Counted from the first letter of the stretch, positions 34,665 to 43,579 are shown. The stretch is DNA of 64,000 nucleotides from Pseudomonadota bacterium (GCA_018240745.1 JAFEFF010000193.1:30654-94653); one strand, 5' to 3'. The notes: generated by a model from the letters alone, not told the origin. Translations and numbers: made by a program.

Positions 34665-34701
34665 GGTTAGTACGCGGTATTATAATACCTCCTCCTTAAC
34701 C
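34665..34701. promoter_or_regulatory. nested dyad upstream of rplM
   Basis: GGTATTATAATACC (34676-34689) is a perfect 14-bp palindrome. It is flanked by GGTTA (34665-34669) and TAACC (34697-34701), which are symmetrical about nearly the same centre. The segment is AT-rich and sits about 30 bp upstream of the putative rplM -35 box; it may bind a regulator or be the end of the paaI transcript. Confidence 0.45.
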
Positions 34702-34731
34702 CTTTGTAATTCCGCCATAATTTCCGGCGAT

Positions 34732-34760
34732 TTGACATCGGCGCGCGACACCCCTAGAAG
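34732..34760 (+). promoter_or_regulatory. sigma-70 promoter of rplM-rpsI
   Basis: TTGACA (34732-34737) and TAGAAG (34755-34760) are separated by 17 nt, 24 nt before the rplM ATG. The -35 is a perfect consensus and suits a strongly expressed ribosomal operon. Confidence 0.7.
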
Positions 34761-34784
34761 CGCCGCCTCACGGAAGAAAGAGCC

Positions 34785-35249
34785 ATGAAAACCCTGAGCC
34801 TCAAGACTGCCGACGTGCAGAAGAAGTGGGTGCTGATCGACGCCGACGGGCTGGTCCTCGGCCGCCTCGCCTCGATCATCGCCATGCGCCTGCGCGGCAA
34901 GCACAAGCCGACCTTCACCCCCCACATCGACTGCGGCGACAACATCGTCGTGATCAACGCCGAAAAGGTGCGCCTGACCGGCCGCAAGGCGGAGCGGGAG
35001 TATTTCTACTACCACACCGGCCATCCGGGCGGCATCAAGGGCGAGACCCTGGGCAAGCGCCTCGAGGGCCGCTTCCCCGAGCGCGTCATCGAGAAGGCCG
35101 TCGAGCGCATGATCACCCGCGGGCCGCTCGGCCGTCAGCAGATGAAGAACCTGCGCGTCTACAAGGGCCCCAAGCACGATCAGGAAGCGCAGCAGCCCGA
35201 GAAGCTGGATGTCGCCGCGATGAACCGCAAGAACTCGAGGATCGGCTGA
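34785..35249 (+). CDS. rplM: 50S ribosomal protein L13
   Basis: The 154-aa L13 has [43 protein letters not shown] and the later HTGHPGGIK and [20 protein letters not shown]. It is an early assembly protein of the large subunit. rpsI starts 1 nt after its stop. Confidence 0.98.
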   Translation: MKTLSLKTADVQKKWVLIDADGLVLGRLASIIAMRLRGKHKPTFTPHIDCGDNIVVINAEKVRLTGRKAEREYFYYHTGHPGGIKGETLGKRLEGRFPERVIEKAVERMITRGPLGRQQMKNLRVYKGPKHDQEAQQPEKLDVAAMNRKNSRIG

Positions 35250-35250
35250 T

Positions 35251-35733
35251 ATGGCTACCGAACTTTCGTCGTTTGCCGAGCTGAAGAAGGCGCCAGTCGC
35301 CGGCATGGCCGCGCCGGCCGCGCCGCGCGAGAAGGAAGTCGACGCGCAGGGCCGCGCCTACGCCACCGGCCGCCGCAAGAACGCCGTCGCCCGGGTCTGG
35401 GTGAAGCTCGGCACCGGCAAGATCACCATCAACGGCCGCGACCAGAAGATCTACTTCGCGCGTCCGACCCAGCAGATGGTCATCCAGCAGCCGTTCGACG
35501 TCAGCCAGCGCAACGGCCAGTTCGACGTGATCGCCACCGTTTCCGGCGGCGGCCTGTCGGGCCAGGCGGGCGCGGTGCGCCACGGCATCGCCCAGGCGCT
35601 GTCGAAGTTCGAGCCGGCGCTGCGCGGCGCGATGAAGACCAACGGCTTCCTGACCCGCGACAGCCGCGTGGTCGAGCGCAAGAAGTATGGCCGCGCCGGT
35701 GCGCGCCGCCGCTTCCAGTTCTCGAAGCGTTAA
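35251..35733 (+). CDS. rpsI: 30S ribosomal protein S9
   Basis: The 160-aa S9 carries [28 protein letters not shown] and the C-terminal tail [24 protein letters not shown], whose last Lys-Arg reaches the P-site tRNA. An N-terminal extension of about 30 residues ([18 protein letters not shown]) precedes the core, as in many alphaproteobacteria. A terminator follows. Confidence 0.98.
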   Translation: MATELSSFAELKKAPVAGMAAPAAPREKEVDAQGRAYATGRRKNAVARVWVKLGTGKITINGRDQKIYFARPTQQMVIQQPFDVSQRNGQFDVIATVSGGGLSGQAGAVRHGIAQALSKFEPALRGAMKTNGFLTRDSRVVERKKYGRAGARRRFQFSKR

Positions 35734-35760
35734 GTCGAGACGCTTTCACAAATGTGTTGG

Positions 35761-35783
35761 AAGGGCGCCCGCGAGGCGCCCTT
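35761..35783 (+). terminator. rho-independent terminator of rplM-rpsI
   Basis: AAGGGCGCC and GGCGCCCTT form a perfect 9-bp stem with a CGCGA loop, followed by CTCTTGT, 27 nt after the rpsI stop. Confidence 0.8.
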
Positions 35784-35815
35784 CTCTTGTCGCGTAACGT
35801 TCGTGAGGGTCTTCG

Positions 35816-36337
35816 ATGTCCGGCCTGATCGTCCCGCACAAGGGCTTCACCCCGAGGGTCGACCCGACCGCCTTCATCGCCGCCAACGCGACGCTGGTCG
35901 GCGACGTCGAGATCGCGGCCAACGCCAGCATCTGGTTCGGCTGCATTCTGCGCGGTGATGGGCCGGGCATCCGGATTGGCGAGAACTCCAACCTGCAGGA
36001 CGGCACGGTCGTCCATATCGCCGCGCGCGGCCTCATGACCACGGTCGGCAAGAACGTCACCGTCGGTCACATGGTGCTGCTGCACGCCTGCGAGGTGCAG
36101 GACGATGCCTTCGTCGGCATGCATTCGACGGTGCTCGACGGCGCGGTGATCGAGAGCGAGGCCATGGTCGCGGCCGGCGCGCTGGTGGCGCCGGGCAAGA
36201 TCGTGCGGCGCGGTGAGCTGTGGGCCGGCAACCCGGCGCGCAAGCTCCGTGACCTCACCGAGAAGGACTATGCCGAGTTCAAGCGCGTCGTCGATGGCTA
36301 CGTGAAGCTCTCCAGGAGCTACGACGGGCAGGCCTGA
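35816..36337 (+). CDS. gamma-carbonic anhydrase family protein
   Basis: The 173-aa left-handed beta-helix protein has hexapeptide repeats (ATLVGDVEIAANASIWFGCILRGD and NVTVGHMVLLHACEVQDDAFVGMHSTVLDGAVI). Three histidines at 67, 85 and 90 match the metal ligands of gamma-CA/YrdA proteins. Many relatives have weak or no carbonic anhydrase activity, so the reaction is unproven. It stands alone after the ribosomal operon. Confidence 0.92.
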   Translation: MSGLIVPHKGFTPRVDPTAFIAANATLVGDVEIAANASIWFGCILRGDGPGIRIGENSNLQDGTVVHIAARGLMTTVGKNVTVGHMVLLHACEVQDDAFVGMHSTVLDGAVIESEAMVAAGALVAPGKIVRRGELWAGNPARKLRDLTEKDYAEFKRVVDGYVKLSRSYDGQA

Positions 36338-36352
36338 GGCGATGCCGTCGCT

Positions 36353-37246
36353 CTAACGGGCGCCCTTCCATTGCGCCGCTCGCGCAACGAGCCGCCGCGC
36401 GCGCTCGACCACCGGCAGATCGACCATGCTGCCCTCGAACGCGACCGCGCCGGCGCCGCTCGCCTCGAAGGCAGCGATCAGGCGGTGCGCGCGATCGATC
36501 TCCTCGGCCGAGGCGCCGTACTCCTCGTTGATGATCGGCACATGGTTGGGATGGATGCACGACGCCGTGGTGAAGCCCAGCGCCCGGCCGCGCTTCAGGC
36601 CGGCGCGGTAGGACTCGAGGTCGTCGATCCTGGCGAGCTGGCCCATCGAGCCCATCGGCAGGATGCCGGCGGTGCGACAGGCCGCGAGGCCCATCATGGC
36701 GTAGACGTACATGCTGTCGGCCGAGGGGAGTGCGCCGAGTTCGGTCGCCATGTCCTCGCCGCCGACCGACATGCCGGCCATCCGCGGTTCAGCGGCAATG
36801 GCATAGAGATGCGGCAATGCCGCGGGCGATTCGATCAGCGCCAGGAAGCGGGTATGGCCGACTTCCATGCCCAGCGCCTCCTCGCGCGCCGTCACCAGCT
36901 CGGCCAGCAGCCGGACATGCTCGGGTCCCATGACCTTGGGCAGCATCAGCGCCGCGACGCCCGGCATCACGGCGGCGGCGATGTCGGGCACCGCAAGCTC
37001 GAGCGGCCGGTTGATCCGCACGACCACATCGGCGCCCCGCTGGGAGACGCGCGGCACTGCGGCGGCAATGGCAGCCCGCGCCTCGGCCTTGTGCACCGGC
37101 AGGATGGAGTCCTCGAGATCGAGGATGATTGCATCGGCGCCGCGCTCATGCGCCTTCGCCAGGAAGCGTTCGGAGGTCACCGGCACGAACATCAGCGAGC
37201 GCCAGGACGGCAAAGGGCCAGGGAGGGGTCGGGTCATGTCGTTCAT
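36353..37246 (-). CDS. HpcH/HpaI aldolase - citrate lyase beta (CitE-like) family protein
   Basis: The 297-aa TIM-barrel lyase has RSLMFVPVTSERFLAKAHERGADAIILDLEDSI, VVVRINRPLEL, LMLPKVMGPEHV, LALIESPAALPH and GGEDMATELGAL, giving the Arg, Glu and Asp metal/CoA ligands of CitE-like acyl-CoA lyases (malyl-, citramalyl- or methylmalyl-CoA). Start ATG 37246; a Met 9 nt later is possible. It converges with the gamma-CA gene. Confidence 0.9.
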   Translation of the reverse strand: MNDMTRPLPGPLPSWRSLMFVPVTSERFLAKAHERGADAIILDLEDSILPVHKAEARAAIAAAVPRVSQRGADVVVRINRPLELAVPDIAAAVMPGVAALMLPKVMGPEHVRLLAELVTAREEALGMEVGHTRFLALIESPAALPHLYAIAAEPRMAGMSVGGEDMATELGALPSADSMYVYAMMGLAACRTAGILPMGSMGQLARIDDLESYRAGLKRGRALGFTTASCIHPNHVPIINEEYGASAEEIDRAHRLIAAFEASGAGAVAFEGSMVDLPVVERARRLVARAAQWKGAR

Positions 37247-37408
37247 CCGTCGAGATTCATCGCCCGCAGGATATCGCGAAAGCACGGGTTGTCGTGCAGC
37301 GGCCGTAGGCTCGGCGTCTGCGCGGCGAAATACAGGTGGGCGGATCGAGAATAGGATGGAACCTGTGCTCCAATGAGGTTGCCGCGAGAGTCGGCAAGGA
37401 GACGTTCT

Positions 37409-38158
37409 ATGACCACGCGTGCTTCCCTCAGACAACAGGGCGAGGCCATGCGGCGGCGCCTGTTCGGCGACGATGACGGCGCGCCGGCCGCCCTGCGGAC
37501 GATCAACACCGAAGCAAGCTACGGCGCAATCTGGAGTCGGCCGGGGCTCGCGCTGCAAGACCGCATGATCTGCGCGCTGGCAGCGCTCGCCGCCGTGCAG
37601 CGCCTGCCGAAGCTGCGCCGCCATGTCGGCGCGGCGCTCGAGCTCGGCTTGACGCCGCGCGCCATTGTCGAGGTGCTGATCCAGATCGGCATCTACGCCG
37701 GCTTCGCCGCGTCGGAAGAGGCGGTCGACGTGGCCGCGGCCGAGTTCGCTGCGCGCCAGGTCGCCATGCCGGAGGAACCGGAGCGCACCGACACGCTCGA
37801 CGCCTTGAGCGAGCGCGGCCGCAAGCTGATGGAGCAGCTGCACGGCGATCGTGCGCGGCAGGGCTATGCCGCACCCGGCAACGCGGTGACCGGCGCGCTC
37901 TATCCGCTCGCGATCCAGTACGGCTACGGCGAGATCTGGTTCCGGCCCGGCCTCGATCTCCGTCAACGCGCTCTGGTGGCGGTCGCCGCGTTCACGGCAC
38001 TGAAGCTCGACCAGGTCAGGAAGTTCGGCGAGTCGGCGCTCAACATGGGCCTCAGCCGCACCGAGGTGATCGAAGCCGTGATCCAGACCGCGCCCTATTC
38101 GGGTTTCGCGCCCGCTCTCAATGCGCTCGGCGCGTTGTGCGAAGCCCTGGCCGAGTGA
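37409..38158 (+). CDS. carboxymuconolactone decarboxylase family protein, two tandem domains
   Basis: The 249-aa protein is two CMD repeats: GAIWSRPGLALQDRMICALAALAAVQRL...GLTPRAIVEVLIQIGIYAGFAAS (residues ~40-115) and GEIWFRPGLDLRQRALVAVAAFTALK...GLSRTEVIEAVIQTAPYSGFAPALNAL (~170-243). The redox Cys pair of AhpD-like proteins is missing, so the gamma-CMD type is more likely. AGGAG precedes ATG 37409. It is convergent with ghrA, 8 nt apart. Confidence 0.88.
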   Translation: MTTRASLRQQGEAMRRRLFGDDDGAPAALRTINTEASYGAIWSRPGLALQDRMICALAALAAVQRLPKLRRHVGAALELGLTPRAIVEVLIQIGIYAGFAASEEAVDVAAAEFAARQVAMPEEPERTDTLDALSERGRKLMEQLHGDRARQGYAAPGNAVTGALYPLAIQYGYGEIWFRPGLDLRQRALVAVAAFTALKLDQVRKFGESALNMGLSRTEVIEAVIQTAPYSGFAPALNALGALCEALAE

Positions 38159-38166
38159 AGGGACGA

Positions 38167-39102
38167 TCAGTATCCCCGCGTGACGTCGACCTGTTGCAGG
38201 AGCTTTCCATTGGCCTCGAGGCTGCGGATGTTCGCGGCGACTTCGGTTACGAGCTGGCCGACCGTCGGCCGCCGCGCCACGTGCGGCATCACCGTAACCC
38301 TGGGGTGAAGCCAAAGCGGGCTTTCCGGCGGCAACGGCTCGGGCCAGAGCGCGTCCAATGCGGCATACGACAACTGTCCCGAATCGAGCGCGGCGATCAG
38401 ATCGTCGTTCACCACATGCCTGCCACGCCCGACGTTCACCAGCATGGCGCCCCTCGGCATCATGGCGAAGGTGCGGGCACAGAAGATGCCCTCCGTTTCC
38501 GCCGTCAGCGGCAACAGGCAGACGGCGACATCCGTCTGGCCGAGAAAGGACGCGAGCCGATCGCGGCCATGGAAGAGGGGGACCTCTGCGGCCGGTCGCG
38601 GCGAGCGGACCCACGCCGAGACCTTGAAGCCCAGCGACTGCAGGACCAGCGCCGGTGCTTTGGCCATCATCCCGAAACCCAGGAAGCCGATGCGCCTTTG
38701 CTCGGGCCGGACGATCGGTACTCTGCGCCATTCGCGCTTCGCCTGGGCGGCCTGATAGCCAGGCATGTCGCGATGCAGGCGCAGGACATGCATCACGACG
38801 TATTCCGTCATCATCGGATCGCCGCCCGGCGGTTCCACCTTGCCGAGCGGGACCTTTGGCAGCTTCGGATGCCGCACGATGTCCTCTACGCCGGCGGCAC
38901 GGCTGAACATGGCTTTCAAATTGGGAAAGGCGGGAAGCCGATCGAAGTCCGGATGCATGAAAGCGAGGTATTCGATGTCCTTCAGTTCGCCCACGTCGGG
39001 CCAGAAGCGGATCGGCAGATCGGGGAGCTGCGCCGCGAACGTGTCGCGCCACGCGTCGGCACTGCCGATGATCCTGTCCAGATTGATGACGAGCAGCGCC
39101 AT
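38167..39102 (-). CDS. ghrA: glyoxylate/hydroxypyruvate reductase A-like 2-hydroxyacid dehydrogenase
   Basis: The 311-aa dehydrogenase has an NAD(P)-binding motif RIGFLGFGMMAKAPALVLQSLGF, in which the dinucleotide glycine pattern GxGxxG is altered to GFGMMA, and the Arg-Glu-His catalytic region VNVGRGRHV, AALDALWPEPLP and PHVARRP. It resembles GhrA, which reduces glyoxylate and hydroxypyruvate. Start ATG 39102. Confidence 0.87.
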   Translation of the reverse strand: MALLVINLDRIIGSADAWRDTFAAQLPDLPIRFWPDVGELKDIEYLAFMHPDFDRLPAFPNLKAMFSRAAGVEDIVRHPKLPKVPLGKVEPPGGDPMMTEYVVMHVLRLHRDMPGYQAAQAKREWRRVPIVRPEQRRIGFLGFGMMAKAPALVLQSLGFKVSAWVRSPRPAAEVPLFHGRDRLASFLGQTDVAVCLLPLTAETEGIFCARTFAMMPRGAMLVNVGRGRHVVNDDLIAALDSGQLSYAALDALWPEPLPPESPLWLHPRVTVMPHVARRPTVGQLVTEVAANIRSLEANGKLLQQVDVTRGY

Positions 39103-39504
39103 GCGCCTCCCGGCGGCGCCAAAGGCGGCGCGTCGAACGTCCGGGATGATAGGGCACAACAATGCCCGCCCCAAGCCGGAGCGCCGGTTCTCCGAAACGT
39201 CTCAAGGGCAGCCGCTCGCCGCTTTCCTCGGCGCGGGCGTTCATGAGCCTGATCCGCAAGCGCCTGCCGCAAGCGGTCCCCTGATCCGCGATGTCCGGCA
39301 GCATGCGGCCCGGGAGCGAGTTCAGGCTTTGCCGCCGTGCGTCACAGATAGTTAACTGGTTGACCCTCGCGATCAGGGCATGGAGCGACTTGCACTCGGT
39401 GCGCAACGAGATCACCCTGCCAACGGGTGGGTCCAGCGTTGGCCGCGAACGCCGATGTCGGTGCCTGTCCTTCGATACGACGCCCAGCTAGCCGGAGGCG
39501 AGCC
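39103..39504. other. 402-bp intergenic region upstream of the TRAP gene
   Basis: No gene is supportable here. It holds one copy of a 27-bp direct repeat (39279-39305), a GTTAACTGGTTGACC stretch near 39351-39365 that could be part of a promoter, and the TRAP gene ribosome binding site. The minus strand is open across it, but only as a GC-driven open frame. Confidence 0.6.
39279..39305. repeat. 27-bp direct repeat, left copy
   Basis: The 27 bases beginning CCCTGATCCGCGATGTCCGG recur at 40599-40625 with one mismatch. The two copies bracket the TRAP binding protein gene. Confidence 0.75.
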
Positions 39505-40584
39505 ATGAGGCGACGCAATGTGCTCACCGGCGGTGGCGTGCTGGCATCCGGCGCGGCTGCGAACTTTCCCGCTCCAGCGATCGCGCAGGGCTTGCTGAAG
39601 CTCAAGATGGTGACGGACTGGGCCAAGGGATCGAAGGGGTTCCAGTCGAGCGCGGAGCGCATGGCGCAGGCAATCCGCGCCGCCTCGGATGGGCGGATCG
39701 CCATCGAGGTCTTCCCCGCCAACACGTTCGTGAAGGCCCTCGAAACGTTCGATGCCGTAAGCGCCGGCGTCGCCGACATGTATCACTCGGCTGAGTATTA
39801 CTGGGAAAACAGGTCGCCGGCGTTCAGCTTCTTCGCGACGGTCCCTTTCGGTCTCAGTGCGGACGAGTTGTTTGCGTGGGTTCACTACGGCGGCGGTCAG
39901 GAACTGTGGGATATCTTGAGTGGGCAATTCAACATCAAGCCTCTGCTTTGTTTGAACTCGGGCGTCCAGATGGGGGGCTGGTTCAATGGTGCCCTGACAT
40001 CGCTCGGCGACTTCAAGGGTCTGCGCTATCGGATGCCCGGGCAGGGCGGCGAGGTGCTGCGCCGGCTGGGCGCAACAGTCGTAACTCTGCCAGGGGGCGA
40101 CATCGTTCAGGCACTCAAATCCGGTGCCATTGACGCCAGCGAATGGGTCGGTCCGTGGATGGACATGGACCTCGGGCTGCACCGGGTCGCGAGTCATTAC
40201 TACTATCCCGGCTTTCACGAGCCCGGCACGGGTATCACCGTCGGAATCAACCGAGCGGTCTGGGAGAGCTTTGTCCCGAGCGACCGGCGTCTCATCGAAG
40301 ACGCGGCGGCGGCCGAGTATGCGCGCGGTGTCGCCGAGTTCAGCGCCAACAACGCGTGGTCCCTGCTCAAGCTGCGCGAAGAAGGCGCAGTCAAGATCGC
40401 GAAGTTCGATGACTCCATGATCCGGGCGTTTTTGGCCAACAGCAGGGATGTCGTGGCTCAGACGGGTGCCGGCGATGAACTCTCCAGAAAGATCTACGCC
40501 AGCTACGAAGTCTTCCGAACGGCGATCATCGGCTGGAGCGACATCGCCGAGCGGGCCTACTTGAACAGTCGTGGGCTCGAGTGA
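39505..40584 (+). CDS. TRAP transporter substrate-binding protein, DctP family
   Basis: The 359-aa periplasmic binding protein has an Arg-rich N-terminus (MRRRNVL) and a signal ending PAPAIAQG (cleavage near residue 27), compatible with Tat export. The DctP fold is seen in RIAIEVFPANTFVKALETFDAVSAGVADMYHSA, LKGLRYR-like FKGLRYRMPGQGGEVLRRLGA and GPWMDMDLGLHRVASHYYYPGFHEPG, which matches the 2-oxoacid-binding TakP-like subgroup. No membrane subunits (DctQ/DctM) are near. GGAGGCGAGCC precedes the ATG. Direct repeats flank it. Confidence 0.92.
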   Translation: MRRRNVLTGGGVLASGAAANFPAPAIAQGLLKLKMVTDWAKGSKGFQSSAERMAQAIRAASDGRIAIEVFPANTFVKALETFDAVSAGVADMYHSAEYYWENRSPAFSFFATVPFGLSADELFAWVHYGGGQELWDILSGQFNIKPLLCLNSGVQMGGWFNGALTSLGDFKGLRYRMPGQGGEVLRRLGATVVTLPGGDIVQALKSGAIDASEWVGPWMDMDLGLHRVASHYYYPGFHEPGTGITVGINRAVWESFVPSDRRLIEDAAAAEYARGVAEFSANNAWSLLKLREEGAVKIAKFDDSMIRAFLANSRDVVAQTGAGDELSRKIYASYEVFRTAIIGWSDIAERAYLNSRGLE

Positions 40585-40598
40585 GGCTGGTGTCGAAG

Positions 40599-40625
40599 CC
40601 CTGATCCGCGATGTCCGGCCGCATG
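40599..40625. repeat. 27-bp direct repeat, right copy
   Basis: It differs from 39279-39305 at one base (C for A) and lies 14 nt after the TRAP gene stop. Confidence 0.75.
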
Positions 40626-40741
40626 CCACAAAGCGCAAGATCGATGCCGAAGCTGCATCGTCATTTGCATTGTCTTGCATCGCCCGCCGCCCAATCCTCG
40701 TCCGGCGCTCGCCGATGAGCGCTGAAAACCAGGAGCCTTCA

Positions 40742-41113
40742 ATGACCACGACAATGCGGGGCAGTCTTCTCACCGCAGCTCTCGCGGCCTTTCTTGCCCT
40801 ACCCGCCGCGGCGCAAACGGATACCGTTCAATTTCGCCTGGCTCCGGCCAAGACCAACCCGATGACCTGCACCAATCTCGATGCCGCGCTGTCGCGCGTG
40901 CACAACGTGACGCTGGCCGGCGAGAAGGCGACCATCAAGTCGGCCGGCGGCATCAACGACCAGATGAAGCAGACCTCACCGAAGATCTACAAGACGAACT
41001 TCAGCCTGTCCGGTGTCACCCTGCAGGTCACGGCCGACGCCGCGTCGACGCCGCGCAGCTTGCATGTCGTCGAGCCCAAACTCGGCTGCAAATGGGACGC
41101 CATCGCGCCCTGA
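40742..41113 (+). CDS. small exported protein of unknown function
   Basis: The 123-aa protein has a clear signal peptide (GSLLTAALAAFLALPAAAQ, cleavage near residue 24). The mature part, about 100 residues, begins TDTVQFRLAPAKTNPMTCTNLDAALSRVH and contains two cysteines (MTCTN and LGCKW) that may form a disulfide in the periplasm. I do not recognise a family. AGGAGC lies before the ATG. Monocistronic as far as can be seen. Confidence 0.8.
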   Translation: MTTTMRGSLLTAALAAFLALPAAAQTDTVQFRLAPAKTNPMTCTNLDAALSRVHNVTLAGEKATIKSAGGINDQMKQTSPKIYKTNFSLSGVTLQVTADAASTPRSLHVVEPKLGCKWDAIAP

Positions 41114-41638
41114 GCGAGCGCGGCCGCTGAACTCGGTCGGCTGCTCCAGGCAGCCAAAAGCTGTGGATAACGCCTTCTGACGACAGCGCGTCTTGGGCAA
41201 TGGCCCGACATATTCGCGGGCTCTTGCCGTGAAATTCGTGCGGCCAATGCCCATAATAGGTGCGCGCGGCACCTGAGCGTAGACTCCCGGTCTTTGGTTT
41301 TCCTTACCGGGAGTTCACTCGATGTCCGACGATCCCTTCCTCGATTCGCTATGCCGATGGCCGCCGTCAAGGGCGCCGTTTTGGTCCGTTTCGACACCGT
41401 TTTCGACCGTTTATCGACCTACGTGACATCGGAGGAATGCCGCTTTCCCGAGCCCTTCGGCGCGGCGGCCCTTCAAGACCCCAACCCCTGAACAAGGTGT
41501 TTTTTCGGAGGTGTGGTGTCGGTGGACTCGTGGACTCCTGGCCCAAAACCCTTGTGCCATCGGCATCCAACCGGTCCACACCCGAGTGGACTCCTGTGGA
41601 CTCCCGCCAAGGACGATTCGACGAAAAGCAACTTCGCG
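41114..41638. other. 525-bp intergenic region with hairpin and TGGACTC repeats
   Basis: No supportable full gene. It contains ACTCCCGGT/ACCGGGAGT (41283-41291, 41306-41314), immediately followed by a short open frame 41322-41426 (34 codons, starting MSDDPFLDSL) that could be the broken start of a lost gene. Near the phaC end there are four copies of TGGACTC at 41523, 41531, 41587 and 41597. The AT content is slightly higher than around it. It lies at the 3' end of phaC. Confidence 0.55.
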
Positions 41639-43453
41639 CTAGTCGATCAGGCGGACCTTCACGTAGGAGCCCGGTGCGTCCTCGATCGCGGGCAGGCCGC
41701 CGCTGCCTGGCACGCGCGCCGGAACCTTGGCGCCGGACTTGGCCGACAGCCACTTGTCCCAGTCGTTCCACCACGAGCCGGGGAACTCGGTCGCGCCGGC
41801 GCGCCATTCGTCGAGGGTCGGCGGATTCTTCGCCGTCTCGTTCAGCCAGTGCTGGTACTTCTTCGCCGCCGGCGGATTGACCACGCCGGCGATATGGCCC
41901 GAACCCGCCAGCATGAAGCGCACCGGGCCCGAGAAGAGCTGCGTCGCCTTGTAGACCGACTTCGCGGGCGCGATATGGTCGTCCTTGCCGGCCTGCAGGT
42001 AGACCGGGATCGCGATCTTGCGCACGTCGATCGGCACGTTGTCGATCACCAGCCCGCCCGGCTTCGCCAGCAGGTTCTTCTGGTACATGTTGCGCAGGTA
42101 GTAGCTGTGCATCGCCGCCGGCATGCGCGTCGCATCGGCGTTCCAGAACAGCAGGTCGAACGGGAAGGGGTCCTTGCCCATCAGGTAGTTGTTCACCACG
42201 AACGACCAGATCAGGTCGTTGGCGCGCAGCATGTTGAAGGTGGTCGCCATCTCGGTGCCTTCGAGATAGCCCTTCTTGCTCATCACCTGCTCGACGCCGG
42301 CGAGCTGGTCCTCGTCGATGAACACGCCGAGCTCGCCCGGCTCGGTGAAGTCGACCTGGGCGGTGAAGAAGGTGCAGGCGGCGATGCGGTCGTCGCCCCG
42401 CGCGGCCATGTAGGCGAGGGTGGTCGCCATCAGCGTGCCGCCGATGCAGTAGCCGATCGCCGAGACCTTCTTCTCTCCGGTCGCCTTCTCGATCGCGTCG
42501 AGCGCGGCGAGGGGACCGCGCTTCATGTAATCCTCGAAGGACAGGTGGATCAGGTCCTCGCCAGGGTTGACCCAGGAGATCACGAACACCGTGTAGCCGT
42601 GTTCGACCGCCCACCTGATGAACGAGTTCTGCGGCTTGAGGTCGAGGATGTAGAACTTGTTGATCCAGGGCGGCACGATCAGCAGCGGCATCTGCCAGAC
42701 CTGCTCGGTCGCCGGCGCGTACTGGATGAGCTGCATCAGCTCGTTCTGGTAGACGACCTTGCCGGGCGAGGTGGCGACGTTGCTGCCGACCTTGAAGGCG
42801 TTCATGTCGGTCTGCCGGATCGCGAGGTTGCCCTTGCCGCGTTCGAGGTCGGTCAGCAGGTTCTGCAGGCCCTTGACCAGGTTCTCGCCCCGGCTCTCGA
42901 TCGTCGCCTTCACGACCTGCGGATTGGTCATGGCGAAGTTGCTGGGCGACATCGCGTCGATGAACTGGCGTGTGTAGAACTCCACCTTCTGCGCCGTCTT
43001 GTCGTCGACGCCCTCGACTTCCTTGATGGTGCCTTGCAGCCAGCGCGCGGTCAGCAGGTAGGATTGCTTGAGGTAGTCGAACACGACCTCGTCGCGCCAC
43101 GCCGGATCGGCAAAGCGCTTGTCGCCCTTGGCCGGCTCGGCGACCGGGTCGACCTTCTGGCCCATCATGCGCTGCGCCGTGACCTGCCACAGCTTCATGT
43201 ACTGGCCCCACAGCTCCATCTGCGCCTGCAGCAGCCGATTGGGATCGGCCAGCATCCTGGCGGTGAAGTCGGTGAAGGTCTGGGTGAGCTTGAGCGGGTC
43301 GACAGGCTGAGGCCCCTCGGCCTTGTAGCGCTCGGCGAACTCGGCCAGCAGCTTCTGGCTGCGCTCGGCGATGTCCGTGAAAGCCGCCTGCATCTTCTCG
43401 GCCTCGGCGGCGGAGAGGACCGGAGGGACCTCGGGGGAAGGCCTGTCTGTCAT
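41639..43453 (-). CDS. phaC: class I poly(3-hydroxyalkanoate) synthase
   Basis: The 604-aa PhaC polymerises 3-hydroxyacyl-CoA into storage polyester on granules. It has the PhaC_N domain (~100-270) and an alpha/beta-hydrolase core with the lipase-like box GYCIGG (catalytic Cys336), Asp in AGKDDHIAP and His in GSGHIAGVVNPP. Length and single-subunit form indicate class I. No phaA, phaB or phasin gene is adjacent. It is divergent from a lipoprotein gene across a 126-nt promoter region. Confidence 0.96.
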   Translation of the reverse strand: MTDRPSPEVPPVLSAAEAEKMQAAFTDIAERSQKLLAEFAERYKAEGPQPVDPLKLTQTFTDFTARMLADPNRLLQAQMELWGQYMKLWQVTAQRMMGQKVDPVAEPAKGDKRFADPAWRDEVVFDYLKQSYLLTARWLQGTIKEVEGVDDKTAQKVEFYTRQFIDAMSPSNFAMTNPQVVKATIESRGENLVKGLQNLLTDLERGKGNLAIRQTDMNAFKVGSNVATSPGKVVYQNELMQLIQYAPATEQVWQMPLLIVPPWINKFYILDLKPQNSFIRWAVEHGYTVFVISWVNPGEDLIHLSFEDYMKRGPLAALDAIEKATGEKKVSAIGYCIGGTLMATTLAYMAARGDDRIAACTFFTAQVDFTEPGELGVFIDEDQLAGVEQVMSKKGYLEGTEMATTFNMLRANDLIWSFVVNNYLMGKDPFPFDLLFWNADATRMPAAMHSYYLRNMYQKNLLAKPGGLVIDNVPIDVRKIAIPVYLQAGKDDHIAPAKSVYKATQLFSGPVRFMLAGSGHIAGVVNPPAAKKYQHWLNETAKNPPTLDEWRAGATEFPGSWWNDWDKWLSAKSGAKVPARVPGSGGLPAIEDAPGSYVKVRLID

Positions 43454-43579
43454 GTGTTTCCCCTGTCAAATCAGTGGCTTTGCGCCATTTCTTGCGGTAC
43501 TTTTGACCACGCGAAACAATACCTTGTACCCCCTCTATGTAAGCTGCAATACCACAGGGTTCAAACAACGAAGGTGACA

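Noticed and set aside
36353..39415. A 1,020-codon open frame on the minus strand spanning the CitE-like gene, the CMD gene and ghrA.
   Set aside because: Only the last 297 codons (CitE-like) show family motifs; the rest is antisense or out of frame with well-supported genes and stays open because of high GC.
43503..43541. A promoter between phaC and the lipoprotein gene (TTGACC with TATGTA).
   Set aside because: The spacing is too long for a sigma-70 promoter and the hexamers are weak, so I did not list it.
41513..43579. A long plus-strand frame running through phaC into the lipoprotein gene.
   Set aside because: The part before 43580 is antisense to phaC; the lipoprotein signal and lipobox begin only at ATG 43580.
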